Shown here in pieces: positions 1 to 10,314 of a stretch of 64,000 bases of DNA (positions are counted from its first letter, which is position 1; every line of letters starts with the position of its first letter). The stretch comes from Marasmius tenuissimus (taxonomy: Eukaryota > Basidiomycota > Agaricomycetes > Agaricales > Marasmiaceae). Under the pieces are notes generated by a model that ran no database searches, had not been told where the DNA came from, and worked only from the letters and a program-made list of their open reading frames with translations. Position numbers and translations under genes: made by a program. Where the stretch lies: positions 3,844,001-3,908,000 of the forward strand of contig JAQOTA010000052.1 in assembly GCA_029532415.1 (NCBI GenBank), in the 5' to 3' direction.

Positions 1-541
1 CAACCGTAGAGCGGCTGAATCGTCCTGGTTCTTTCGTATTCCTTTACTTCTTCCTGGGAGCCCATAGATTTGTACACTCCGCATTATACATACCGCTCAC
101 TCACACAGGAGCCAGATTGAGTGCATCGGTTGCCATACCATCGTCAAACTGTCAGCGCGATACAGATATCATCATACGAATGTATGGATGTACCTCTCTC
201 CCGGGTCCAACGCCAGCGTAGCCGGAAAGATGTCCGCAGAGAATTGACATCGCACATAGCACAACCCTGGTTGTTCCTGGATCTAAAACTGATGGAACGA
301 CGACTGGCTGCAGGGCTTTCGAGGTGAGCACGTTCTTTCTCTCGTCTCTAAAAGACATACTTCCAGCTAGACAGATCACCGAAGTTCGGGAGGGGATTTG
401 ATTGCGGGGAACGATGGCCTTTTCCGGCGAAGCGAGCGGGATCTATTTTTATACAAAAGAATTGAATTCGGTCTACACCTTTGATCCCTAATCAGGTGAT
501 ACATACGTTTCGACATGCACGATGTTCATTGGCTGATGATC
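1..541. other. No gene recognised
   Basis: Small overlapping reading frames on both strands show no family features, codon continuity or splice structure. The stretch is probably upstream intergenic DNA of the KRE6/SKN1 gene. Confidence 0.5.
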
Positions 542-639
542 TATAAAAAAGCTAGACCCTTCGCAACACGCGTGACATTTATTTTCTCCCTTTCCCTCCA
601 CCCCTTTTTCTCCCTCGCTGTCGGTCGGTCTTGCCAGTC
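542..639 (+). promoter_or_regulatory. Core promoter and 5' leader of KRE6/SKN1 copy 1
   Basis: A TATAAAA box lies at 542-548, 92 bases before the chosen ATG. It is followed by a long pyrimidine tract (about 582-620), which is typical of fungal transcription start regions. No TATA box this clear was seen in front of the sister copy. Confidence 0.55.
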
Positions 640-3247
640 ATGACCACGAACAACACCAATCCTCCGTCGTACGCTCCGGTGTCCCGAGAGGACTCTGGGA
701 ATCCTTTCAACTCTCCGCCCGCTCCCTCAAGATCAGGTTCGACGAACAGCATTCCTCAGAGTTATCGCCCTTTCGGTCACAGCGGCCCTACCTCCTCCTC
801 AGCCTCCTCCACGATGAGCAAACAATCAGGAGCACCCATGGTTCTCTACAGACTCGCTCCTCACAGCGGCGAACCAGGCAGCAATCGAAGCTCCACAGTC
901 TCCCAAACACCCTCCCTAATCAACGAAGACAACAAATACCCGTCCTTCCGAGGTCTCTCAGAACCTTCCTCCCCGTCCTCTTCACGGCACCGGTTACCCC
1001 ATGCCGCGCTGTTTAGCAGTACCCCTTCCTCGACGCATGCTCCACTCTCACAAAACCCTCCTCGTGGCCTGGTTCCGTACGAATACGACCCGGTGACGGA
1101 TTCGATGATGCATGAGGAAGACGATGTGTTGCATGATCCCAAGTCGACGAAAGAACAGTTCCGCAAGGCTGCTGGGCCTCAGAGCGGTGGGCTTAGTTGG
1201 AGAGGGTTCAAGAATATGGGCATGTTGGTCGTTCTCGTTGCGGGCATGTTGGGTATCTTTTTGGTGTACCCCGTTGTGAGACATTATCAGGACGAGGCGT
1301 TTGTGAAGACTGTTAGTGAGAATATTCAGTATGTCTTTCCTTTCTTTTATTCCTTCTCGTACTGATATACGACTCGCTTGTGCAGTATCAACGGAACAGG
1401 TCAACTCCCCGACCTCGCACTCTCTCGTGACTTGGTAGACAAAGACAGCCCTCAGAACGTTCGCACCCGTACCGGTTTCGACGGTCAAGAATACACCCTC
1501 GTCTACTCTGACGAATTCGAACAACCCGGTCGAACTTTCTACCCCGGAGACGATCCTTACCTCGAAGCCATGGATTTCTGGTACGGTGTCACAGGCGATA
1601 TGGAATGGTACGATCCTCGACAAATCATCACCCGAGACGGAGCGTTGGTGATTACGATGGACGCGGATATGAATAGGACGACCCAGGCTGGGTTGACGCC
1701 GGGGAGTACGGCGCCGTTTAGTGCGAAGGATAATCATGGTTTGAGTTTTAGGAGTGGGATGATACAGAGTTGGAACAAGTTGTGTTTTACTAGTGCGTTT
1801 CTCTTTCTCTTCGTTTGGGTGGAGACTGACGTTTCTTTCTGGGTAGGCGGATACGTTGAAGTGGCGGTAACACTTCCAGGACCGAATAGCGAACAGAACG
1901 GGTATTGGCCAGGTGCTTGGACAATGGGTAACCTCGGAAGACCTGGGTACCGAGCGACGACGGATGCTATGTGGCCTTATTCGTAAGTTTTTTTCTTTCT
2001 CTTTCTCTTCTTTTTCGGCTGTCGCTCACCTTCCCCTAGGTACGACGAATGCGACGTTGGAACGTTCATCAACCAAACCAACAAAGGCAACACCGGTCCT
2101 GCAGTTGCCGTCAACACAGGTAAAGGTTGGGAACAATACGATGGGAGATTGAGTGTGTTGAATGGACAGCGGTTGAGGTTCGTCCCTTCTCTCCTTTCTC
2201 CTTCTTCCCTTTACCGTTCGGCTGACGCCTCCCACAGCGCATGCACATGCCCCAACTCCGACCACCCGGGCCCCTGGAGCAAAATCGACGGCGTAGACCG
2301 TTACAGAGGCCGTGGAGCACCCGAAATTGACATCATCGAAATCCAACATAACGATATCGGACCTGGCAACGTCGCTTCTCAGAGTGCGCAGTTTGCTCCG
2401 TTTACGGCTGGGTGGGAGTTTGACAAGGTCAGTTTCCGTGTCGTTTTGTGGTTTGTTGGGAGCGCGTACCAACCCTTCGCCCGCAGACTGGGTACACGAT
2501 ATACGACTCGGCGAGGACGCATCTGAACGGATATCAGGGGTCGCCGTTGCAGCAAGCTGTGTCGGGGTTGACGAGGGTACCGGATGATGGGTTTCAAGGT
2601 GCGCCGAATAAGAGGTTTGTTACGTATGGTGAGTTCTTTCCTTCTTCGCCTCTCTCATTTCACCTCACCTCTCCCTCCTAGGCTTCGAATGGTGGGCCGA
2701 CCCCAACGACCGAGACAACAGTTTCATCACGTGGCAAGTCGATGGAAAACCTTCGGTAAAGTTGACGCCGAAAGCTGTTGGACCTGATAAGGGGCCCGAG
2801 GGGAGTCAGGTTGGGCAGAGAATTATACCGGAGGAACCGATGGCGATGATTTTGAATATGGGGATAAGTAGTAAGTCTCCTCTCCTCTCCTTCCCTTTTT
2901 TTTTTTTCGTTCTACGCCTACTTCACGGCTCGCTCGCTAACGCTCCCTCCCTCTCCTCGTTAGAAAACTGGGGCGCCATCGACTTTGACACCCTCATCTT
3001 CCCAGCTGAGATGCAATTCGACTACATAAGGATATACCAACGTGAAGGACATACGAATATCGGGTGTAATCCGAAGGATTATCCGACCATGGATTATATT
3101 CAGAGGCATTTGGAGGCGTATTCGAATTGGGAGCAGGTTGATTGGAAGGATGGGACGCCTAAGAATCGGTTGGTGAGTGACTTGTTTGGTTTGGTTCTTT
3201 TGGGGAGATAGGATGCTGATGCCCGTTCGTAGTACGACGGTTGTTAG
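640..3247 (+). CDS. KRE6/SKN1-type beta-glucan synthesis protein (GH16-like), copy 1
   Basis: Nine exons splice cleanly: 640-1328, 1386-1792, 1847-1982, 2040-2177, 2238-2427, 2487-2628, 2682-2870, 2964-3172, 3233-3247, giving 704 residues. The cytoplasmic N-terminus is Ser/Pro-rich. One membrane segment (about residues 195-215, ending FLVYPVV) makes it a type II membrane protein, followed by a lumenal GH16-like domain. The family signature is present: [27 protein letters not shown], and the catalytic-type EIDIIE motif in the 2238-2427 exon. KRE6/SKN1 proteins act in the Golgi/ER and at the cell surface in beta-1,6-glucan assembly. The start is the ATG at 640; an in-frame TTG at 631 is not a likely start. 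The last exon is only 15 nt (YDGC, stop), a conserved Cys-terminal tail shared with copy 2. It is convergent with copy 2. Confidence 0.93.
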
Positions 3248-4369
3248 ATAGCCTCACCGGCTGCCACTGTCATTTGTCTTATACATCATCCTCACCTTCA
3301 TTACACCACCACCACCACCATCACCACTACATACACACCACACGGACATTATCTTTTTTTGCCGCTACTTAAACCCTTACACAGTGCACTCGCACTCTCT
3401 CTCATTCTTCGTCTGCTCTCGCTCAGTGCTCTTTCCTTCTTCCCCCTCCTCCCCTTCCGCACCTACATACTATCGTTTTGAATTAACCGCTCCTTTTTTT
3501 TGTACTGACTGTAACGGGGTTTGGCGGGTAGATCTAAGGCTCTTTCTTTTGTAGTACATATACATACAGTATCTTTTGAATATAAGTAAGTAAGAATGGA
3601 TCTACATGCTAGAGTGGATTTGCGCGTTCGCGACTGGGTCTCGTGCGAGAGGTTTGGGTTGTAGGTCCGTGTGTAGTCGAAATATGAGTTTGTCTTAGGT
3701 AGGGTAAGGCATGTCTCGGGAGGGACGTAATGTCGGGGCTTGGCTGAGAGATCAAGATAAAAGCCAAGGCCCAAGAATGTGGGGGCGTTGTAGGTCCCTG
3801 GGTACCCGGAATATGAGGAAGGGGTCTTGGACTTTCGGCTTGGGCTTTGAGCCAAGAATACGAGGGGTGAGGGCTTGGGGGAAAACGTGAGGCTAGTGTT
3901 GTAGATCCATGTGTATTCAAGATATGAGGAGTAATGTAACGATGCAGGGTGCGGGAAAAGATTATACCCCTGTAGTCCAAGTACTTATGGTACGACGAGG
4001 TCTACCGTCTTGGGTGGATGTACGATGCACGCGAGCATGGGCAAAACCACATTGTGGATCCATGTATGATCAAAAATATGAAGAGTATAATGATATAGTA
4101 CGATCCTGGGGCAGCGGGATATCTACAATGAGACGAGATAATGATAATAGGCGATTAGGACGCGATGTACAACCATGTATAAAGTCCATGAAATGTTCCT
4201 TTTTACTTATAATACAACTGGATACCCCGTAACCCAATATCCAAGAAATATTCAAAGAGTGTATGTGGTGAGCGAACGAGCGAGCGAGCGATACGTATAC
4301 GAGAGCAAAAGTAATAGTTACGCCATAGAATAATGTAGGGAGGGAGGGAGAGAGGAGGATCGGAAAACA
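3248..4369. repeat. Convergent 3' intergenic region with degenerate direct repeats
   Basis: This stretch separates the two KRE6/SKN1 stop codons. It holds CA/CT-rich 3' UTR-like sequence, then at least four degenerate copies of a unit centred on TTGTRGRTCC-N-TGTRT...ATATGARGA, at about 3658, 3787, 3897 and 4051 (spacing 110-153 bases). A fainter start is visible near 3595. No coding region was recognised. Confidence 0.5.
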
Positions 4370-7133
4370 CTAGCAACCTCCATCGTACTATAAACAAAAA
4401 AGACAGGTCAGAAAAGCGCATCTTAGCCATCCTTATGCCACTCACCAAACGATTTTTAGGCTTTTCGTACTCCCAAAGGGTCTTATTTATATCTATAAAG
4501 AGTAAACGAGAGAAAGTCAGCACACTTCACGAGCTATGATTCAGAGTCGAACGTACTCGTATACTGATCCATATGAAGATTGATATAATCCTTCGTCGGA
4601 TAGTCCGGTGGACTACACCCTATATTTGTATGTCCTTCTCTCTGGTACACACGAACATAGTCAAACAACATCTCCGCCGGGAATACCAGCGTGTCGAGTT
4701 TCGGTGTCGCCCAATTCGCTAGACAGAGATGTGAGATCAAATAGCCGCAGATGACGTGTGTGAAGTAGACACGTACTGCTCATTCCCAAGTTGAAGATAA
4801 TCGACATGGGTTCTTCTGGGATAATTCTCTGACTGACGCCGCTCCCGCCGACACCTTTGTCAGGACCGACAGCGGGAGGTCGTAACTGGACGGAAGGGAC
4901 ACCGTCTACGTGCCAGGTAATTTCCCCTTCGTCGCGGTTGTTGGAGTTGGCCCAGTACTCGAAACCTTTGGGTGTTCGACATTCTCAGTAAGGAAATTAG
5001 AGATGAATGGGTAGACGTACCATACGGAACGAACCGTCTGCTCGGGTAGGTTTGGAACCCGTCAACGGGGACTACGGTAAGCCCAGAGATAGCCTGTTGC
5101 AGCGGCGAGCCTTGATAAGAGTTGAGATGTGTCTTGGTTGGGTCGTACATCGTGTAACCCGCCTGGGAAATGGTGACTGTTAGCACTGAAGACGTGATTT
5201 TTGTGATTAAACCTCACCTCGTCGAACTCGTAGTCATGAGTGAAAGGAGCGAATTGGGCACTCTGACTGGCCACAGTTCCGGGGGTTCTGTCGTCCTTTT
5301 GCACCTCAATGATATCAATTTCGGGTGCTCCTCTTCCTCTCCACCTCATCGCGTTACTGCCTGAGTCCAGCTTTCCATATGGCCCAGGGTGGTCGGACTC
5401 GGGACATGTGCAAGCACTAACGCCGATCAATCAGTAAAAAGCCTCCGAGAATGGAGAGATCTCAAACGTTCGCTCTCACTCACCTCAACCTCTGTCCAGT
5501 CAAAACACTGAGCCTCTGATCGTACTGTGGCCAACTCTTATCCGAGTGTAGAGCAGCTGGAGGACCTGTGTCGCCTCTTTCTGTTTGGTTGACGAAGGTA
5601 CCCACGTCGCAATCGTCGTACCTAGGGTTGAAGATGATCATTTAACCAGGGTTGAAGGTGTTTCAAGATATGTATCGGGCTCACGAGTAAGGCCACATTC
5701 CATCGGTTGTTGCGCGATACCCAGGTCTCCCGAGGTTTCCCATTGTCCATGCGCCGGGCCAGTATCCATCAAACCCACTACTGCCAGGGAGAATCACCCC
5801 CACCTCGATGTACCCGCCTATGTTCATTCATCAACAATGATGAATGATGAAGCAAAAGAGGAAGAACGCACTAGTAAAGCAGAACTTGTTCCAACTCTGC
5901 AACATCCCACTCCGATACGACAAGTTGAAGTTTTCCGGTACAGTGAACGGAGCGGTCGAGTTGGGTGTCACGTTTGGCAGCAGCGTATTCACACTATCAA
6001 TCGTGATGACCAGTGCACCGTCTCTCGTCGTCACTTGTGAAGGGCTATACCATTCCATGTCCTGAGTGACTCCGTACCAGATGTCCATCGCTTCAAAGTA
6101 GGGATCGTCCCCGGGGTAAAACGTCCTTCCAGGTTCGTTGAATTCGTCCGAGAATACGAGCTCGTACCGTTGTCCGTCGAAACCCATGCGATGTTTGACG
6201 TTGTCGGGCGTGTCCGAGTCGACTAGACCCCGAATGTTACTGAAGAGAGGAGCTTGGCCTGTAGCGTTGATCCTATGACATCGACAACCCGTGTTAAATA
6301 TAGAAACAAGAAAAGAAAAGACCATGAGAAACGCACTGCGGGTTCTCTGCAATCAATCTGTTCTTCTCTGCTGTCCGATGTTCCATGTATATCGGGTACA
6401 TCAGGAAGAGCGTGAGCAGAGCGCAGACGAGAATCCCAAGACCTCCCAAATTCAACAATCCTCGACCGCATGTGAATCCGAAAGCACCATAACGCTTCCT
6501 GGCCTTCCTATCTGCTTCACGAGATGCTTTCGGGTCGTGTAATATATCCTCGTCATCGTCGGGACATTCAATGTCGGGTAAGGGATCGTACTCGTAGGGA
6601 ACGAACCCGCGTGGGCCGCCGCCGTGAAAGACTGGAAGGGTGACTGACGTGGGTGTCGGCGTTCGTGAGAGGTTGTAATAGGGCGTCGCGTAGCCTGAGC
6701 CTGGGCGAGAGGGAGTGACAGGGGAAAATGTGGGGTATTTATCATCGACTTTTTCTTTGAAGAAGACTGAATCCGAATCGAGTTCCGTGTTCCCAGAGGC
6801 TCTTCTCGAGGCAAGGTCGTTCTCTGAAGCTAAGCGATAGAGAAGCATAGAACCTCCTCTGGAGCCTGTTCCCTTCAACTGTGAATTGGAACTTGAACGG
6901 GAAGTGGGGGCCATGAACGGTGCTCGAGGTCGAATTCCGTAGTTTTCGAGAGGAAATGGGATTACATTTGGAGTTGCTGGTGGGCTGCCGCTCGACTCTG
7001 TTGAACCACCTTTTATGGACCCTTTTTCGCCTTCTTCTTCCGTAACCAGTGGGAGAGGAACGCTCGAGATGTCCTGTTCGGCGGGATTGGGATTGTCGAC
7101 AGGCAGCCTCGCGCTGCGGTCGTTGGAGGCCAT
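4370..7133 (-). CDS. KRE6/SKN1-type beta-glucan synthesis protein (GH16-like), copy 2
   Basis: Ten exons on the minus strand: 7133-6337, 6272-5872, 5817-5685, 5621-5484, 5416-5218, 5162-5021, 4965-4777, 4718-4557, 4492-4446, 4387-4370. They give 741 residues. The architecture matches copy 1: Ser/Pro-rich N-terminus, one membrane segment ([19 protein letters not shown]), then [21 protein letters not shown] and the EIDIIE catalytic motif. Intron positions match copy 1, but copy 2 has one extra intron (4493-4556) splitting the exon near the C-terminus. It ends YDGGC, against YDGC in copy 1. I chose the ATG at 7133; an in-frame ATG at 7211 would add 26 residues with no family support. The spread-out divergence suggests an old tandem inverted duplication. 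Confidence 0.92.
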
Positions 7134-8025
7134 GATGGCACCTTGGGAAGTCCAAGGGGCGGAATCTGGGCCCGGATGATGCTTCCGTCTTTTTAACAGA
7201 GATGAAATCAATTACCTTGTCAGGTGCCTGTAATTGGCATGCAGTACATACGCACCCAGCACGCCTTTACATCTTCTCAGTCAATTCGTGGGAGTTTTGC
7301 GCACTTGACTGAGTTAAATATGTTCTTCTGACGCGGGGCCTTTTACTCGAAGGTAGAGATGTCAGGGCAGGGTCTAAAGTTCGGGATGGGTCAGTGCTGA
7401 GCGCTACCTGCGTGATACAACATCGAGTAAAGACTCACGGCCTTCGGAACCCGGTGAAACCTGAACAAGATCAACTAGAAGTATCCCCTTGTGTGTCATT
7501 CAAACTTCATCAGAAACTGCGGGAAGGACGAATTCGGAACGGTCAGGGTCCCTGGACCATGCGAGGGAAGGACCAGAACCAAACACAGTCGAACCCACAG
7601 TGACGCTAAATGTCAGTATGGCAAATGACTTGGAGTGTGACTGACATCTGACCCTAGATTGGACTTGTTTGACGAGGAAGAAGGAAGAGATCGAAGACTA
7701 ATGTATTTGGTTGTGATGGTTTACACACAGCCATACGCAAACAAACGCGTCGCGTAAGGTCACACCTGAAGTCGTGACGTCTTGGTGGCATCGTCAGAAC
7801 AACTCGTATCAACGACGCAAAAGTTGAAAAGTCCATTGAATATTCCATTACTAGTGCTATACTAGCTAATCCATACAACACGAACATTCAATAACTGCGT
7901 ACGAATAATATGAAAACCCATCCAAATATCACAAGCGAAAGAAAGAAGGAGTAGATAAAGCACAATAGAAAGAACGAGGGAAGGCATGGAATAAAAAATC
8001 GATAATGTAATCCGCTTGTTTTAGT
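7134..8025. other. Intergenic; promoter side of KRE6/SKN1 copy 2
   Basis: About 0.9 kb between the start of KRE6/SKN1 copy 2 and the stop of the chitin deacetylase gene. Short frames on both strands show no family resemblance. The left part must contain the copy 2 promoter and the right part the deacetylase 3' UTR. No repeat or RNA gene was seen. Confidence 0.5.
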
Positions 8026-10145
8026 TTACTTCTTCCACTTTCCGAAGGAGGCGAGCAAGGAAGAGATGTAGTCCTGGACGGACTTAAGAGCAGCAGCCCA
8101 TTGGTCCTGGGTCGGGTTGGCGGGAAGAGCAGGAATACCGGTGTTGGCAGGAGGCGCGGAGCTTGAGCTGGCGGGGGGAGTAGAGCTGGTTGAACTGGGA
8201 GAGGAGCTGGAGCTCGCCCTACTGGAAGTGGAACCAGCAACGCTCGATGAAGGAGCAACAGAGCTAGAGCTCGCTCGGCTGGAAGTAGAGCTGGCTACGC
8301 TGGGAGTAGAGGAAGCAGCAGAACTGGAGCTGGCCCTGGTGGAGCTAGCAACGCTCGATGAGGAAGGAGCAACAGAGCTAGAACTGGCCTGGGTGCTGCT
8401 AGCGCTGCTGCTGCTGACTGCATTCGACGAAGCGGCACTCGTACTGGAAACAGCCTTGCTGGTAGAGGTGGCAGAGGCGGAGGTGCTCGTAGCGGTGACA
8501 CCCAAGAAGGAGAGTGCGCTAGCGGGGAGCGGCTTCTGGACGGTACCGGAGATGTCTATCGGGCAAAAAAGGTCTAAGAACGAGACGACCGAGAAAAGTG
8601 TCAGAGAGCGAACGCACATTCATTGAAGGTGGGGAACTCGATGTTCTTTTCAACATAGGGGTTGGTCTTGTTGAGGGCGACGGCGACGGGAACGAGATGT
8701 TTGAATGCATTCGTCATGTCCGGGTAGTATTGCATCGCTTTACCCATCGTGTAATCGTTGATCTCGTGCTGGAGGAAGATAGTTCCGACCTACACAGGGA
8801 ATACATCAGCGGTCGAGCGTTGCCAAGGTCCTTGGGCTACACACCTGACTGAAGCTACCGCTCTTACCCTTGTTGATGAAGTCGTTGTAGTACCCGTCAA
8901 CCTGGGAACCACCCATCCAATCGTTGGAATCGTATTCCCAGAGAACAGTGCTGAGGCCGAGAGCGTTGACAATTGAACGGATACGGTCATCAGTATCACC
9001 GTAAGGGGGACGCCAGCAGGTGACAGTGACACCGGTGACGGATTTTATGGCTTGCATCTATCCCCAAAGAAACAAGTCAGAATTATCCAATGAACGTTTG
9101 CGGGGAATGGGAGAAACATACAGCTGGAAAGCAAAAAGTCAGTAACCCGAAATCGAAACTGGGGGGAAAAGAACTTACTGTAATAGACCTCGGCAAATGC
9201 CTGCTCGTTTGTGAGGGTCGTCATGGCATTGTGCGACCAGGAGTCTTATCAGAGGGAGGGACTATCAGTGACGGGTTGACAAAGGATCCAATTCAGGTGA
9301 CTTACGAGCACACATCTCATGACCATCATAAAGAGCACGCTGAGCCTCGAGAGGCCAGTTGAGGACATTGGATCCAATAAAGAACATGGCTGGCAACGCA
9401 TTGTTGTCAGCGACAGAATGAACAGATGGGAAAGGGGGGCGGAAATACTCACTGGCTTTCTGGTTTTTCTCCTGCAAGAAGTCGTAGAATGCATTGTGGG
9501 AGCAGTTAGGGCCATCGTCGAAGCCATATCCAATGGACATAGGCTGCCAGAGGAAAGGAAATAAGTGCTATTTAGCGTCGTGTGGAGAAAAAGGAGCCGA
9601 CCTCAGGGATCTTTGCTACGTCAGAAGGAACGCCGTTCGCCTTCGAGGTAACGCATCCAGTAGCAGTCCACCAACAATCAGGATCCGTGCCGGTGTTATA
9701 CGTGCTAGTCGCAGTAAAGACGCCATTCTGACCCTAGTTCAGCGTACAAAGAGTCAGTCTATAAAGGAAATACTTCGTAACCACGAGCCAGCGCACCTTC
9801 TGCGGACTGTTGACAATCTTCGACTTGATCGAGTTGTACGCATTCGTAGCAGCGGTATCTCCAGGAACAATCTTTGCAATGTCCCAGGTGGAAGGAAAAG
9901 CGGGATATTTGTCCGAAGGTGGGTACCAGTATGGGGAGCATTCTTGTTTGGGATCTGTTCCGAATAGGGGGCATAATCGTTGAGCAAGGAAAGCGAAGAA
10001 GGCAGGGGAAACACTACTCACCCTTGATCTTGGAGTTCTCTACAACATTCGAACGGTCTGGGGTCGCCCTCTTGACAACACCGGCGAAGGCACCAGTGCT
10101 CAAAGAGGAGGCGAGGAGTAGTGAGGAAGAGAGTGAAAGACGCAT
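8026..10145 (-). CDS. Secreted chitin deacetylase (polysaccharide deacetylase, NodB/CE4 fold)
   Basis: Ten exons: 10145-10022, 9954-9797, 9733-9602, 9543-9453, 9389-9306, 9244-9179, 9123-9122, 9057-8845, 8789-8618, 8555-8026. They sum to 1572 nt, 523 residues. The protein starts with a signal peptide (MRLSLSSSLLLASSLSTGAFA). CE4 motifs follow in order: FDDGP (D147/D148), HSWSH (H197/H201, the metal-binding pair with D148), RPPYGD (235-240) and FLQHE (H298). It should convert cell-wall chitin to chitosan. After about residue 350 a Ser/Ala-rich linker carries on to an end in FGKWKK. There is no hydrophobic C-terminal GPI signal, unlike many fungal homologs. The exon at 9122-9123 is only 2 nt, but both flanking introns are canonical and it restores the frame. 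In-frame codons upstream of the chosen ATG (up to 10379) are ignored because they would bury the signal peptide. Confidence 0.9.
9122..9123 (-). other. Two-nucleotide microexon (CT) in the chitin deacetylase gene
   Basis: On the minus strand an exon ending TATTACA is followed by GTAAGT...TTACTGAC...TTTCCAG, then CT, then GTATGT...TTCTGAC...GGATAG, then ATGCAAGCC. Both introns have consensus donor, branch site and acceptor. The CT completes a Thr codon and keeps the spacing YYT-MQAIK. Leaving it out breaks the frame unless a weaker internal AAG acceptor is used. Confidence 0.75.
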
Positions 10146-10307
10146 ATTCCCAGATAAACGAGAAAAGGTAAAGGAATGTCTGTGTCGTAAAGAGTGACTA
10201 CTCGAAAGCGAGTTGTTGGTTGGCGCAAGAGGCGCAAGGAGACCAGATGGTGAAGAGAGGGTGGAAGGCGGGTAAAACGCTGGAGGGGACTGGTCTGATC
10301 CAGCGCC

Positions 10308-10314
10308 CTTAATA
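10308..10314 (-). promoter_or_regulatory. Possible TATA-like element of the chitin deacetylase gene
   Basis: The minus strand reads TATTAAG about 165 bases before the start codon, followed by a pyrimidine-rich leader. This rests only on position and composition. Confidence 0.3.

Noticed and set aside
7134..7211. N-terminal extension of KRE6/SKN1 copy 2 from the ATG at 7211
   Set aside because: In frame but without family similarity; the start at 7133 matches copy 1 better.
8117..8626. 169-codon frame opposite the deacetylase C-terminus
   Set aside because: It is the antisense of the Ser/Ala-rich linker; the open frame follows from low complexity.
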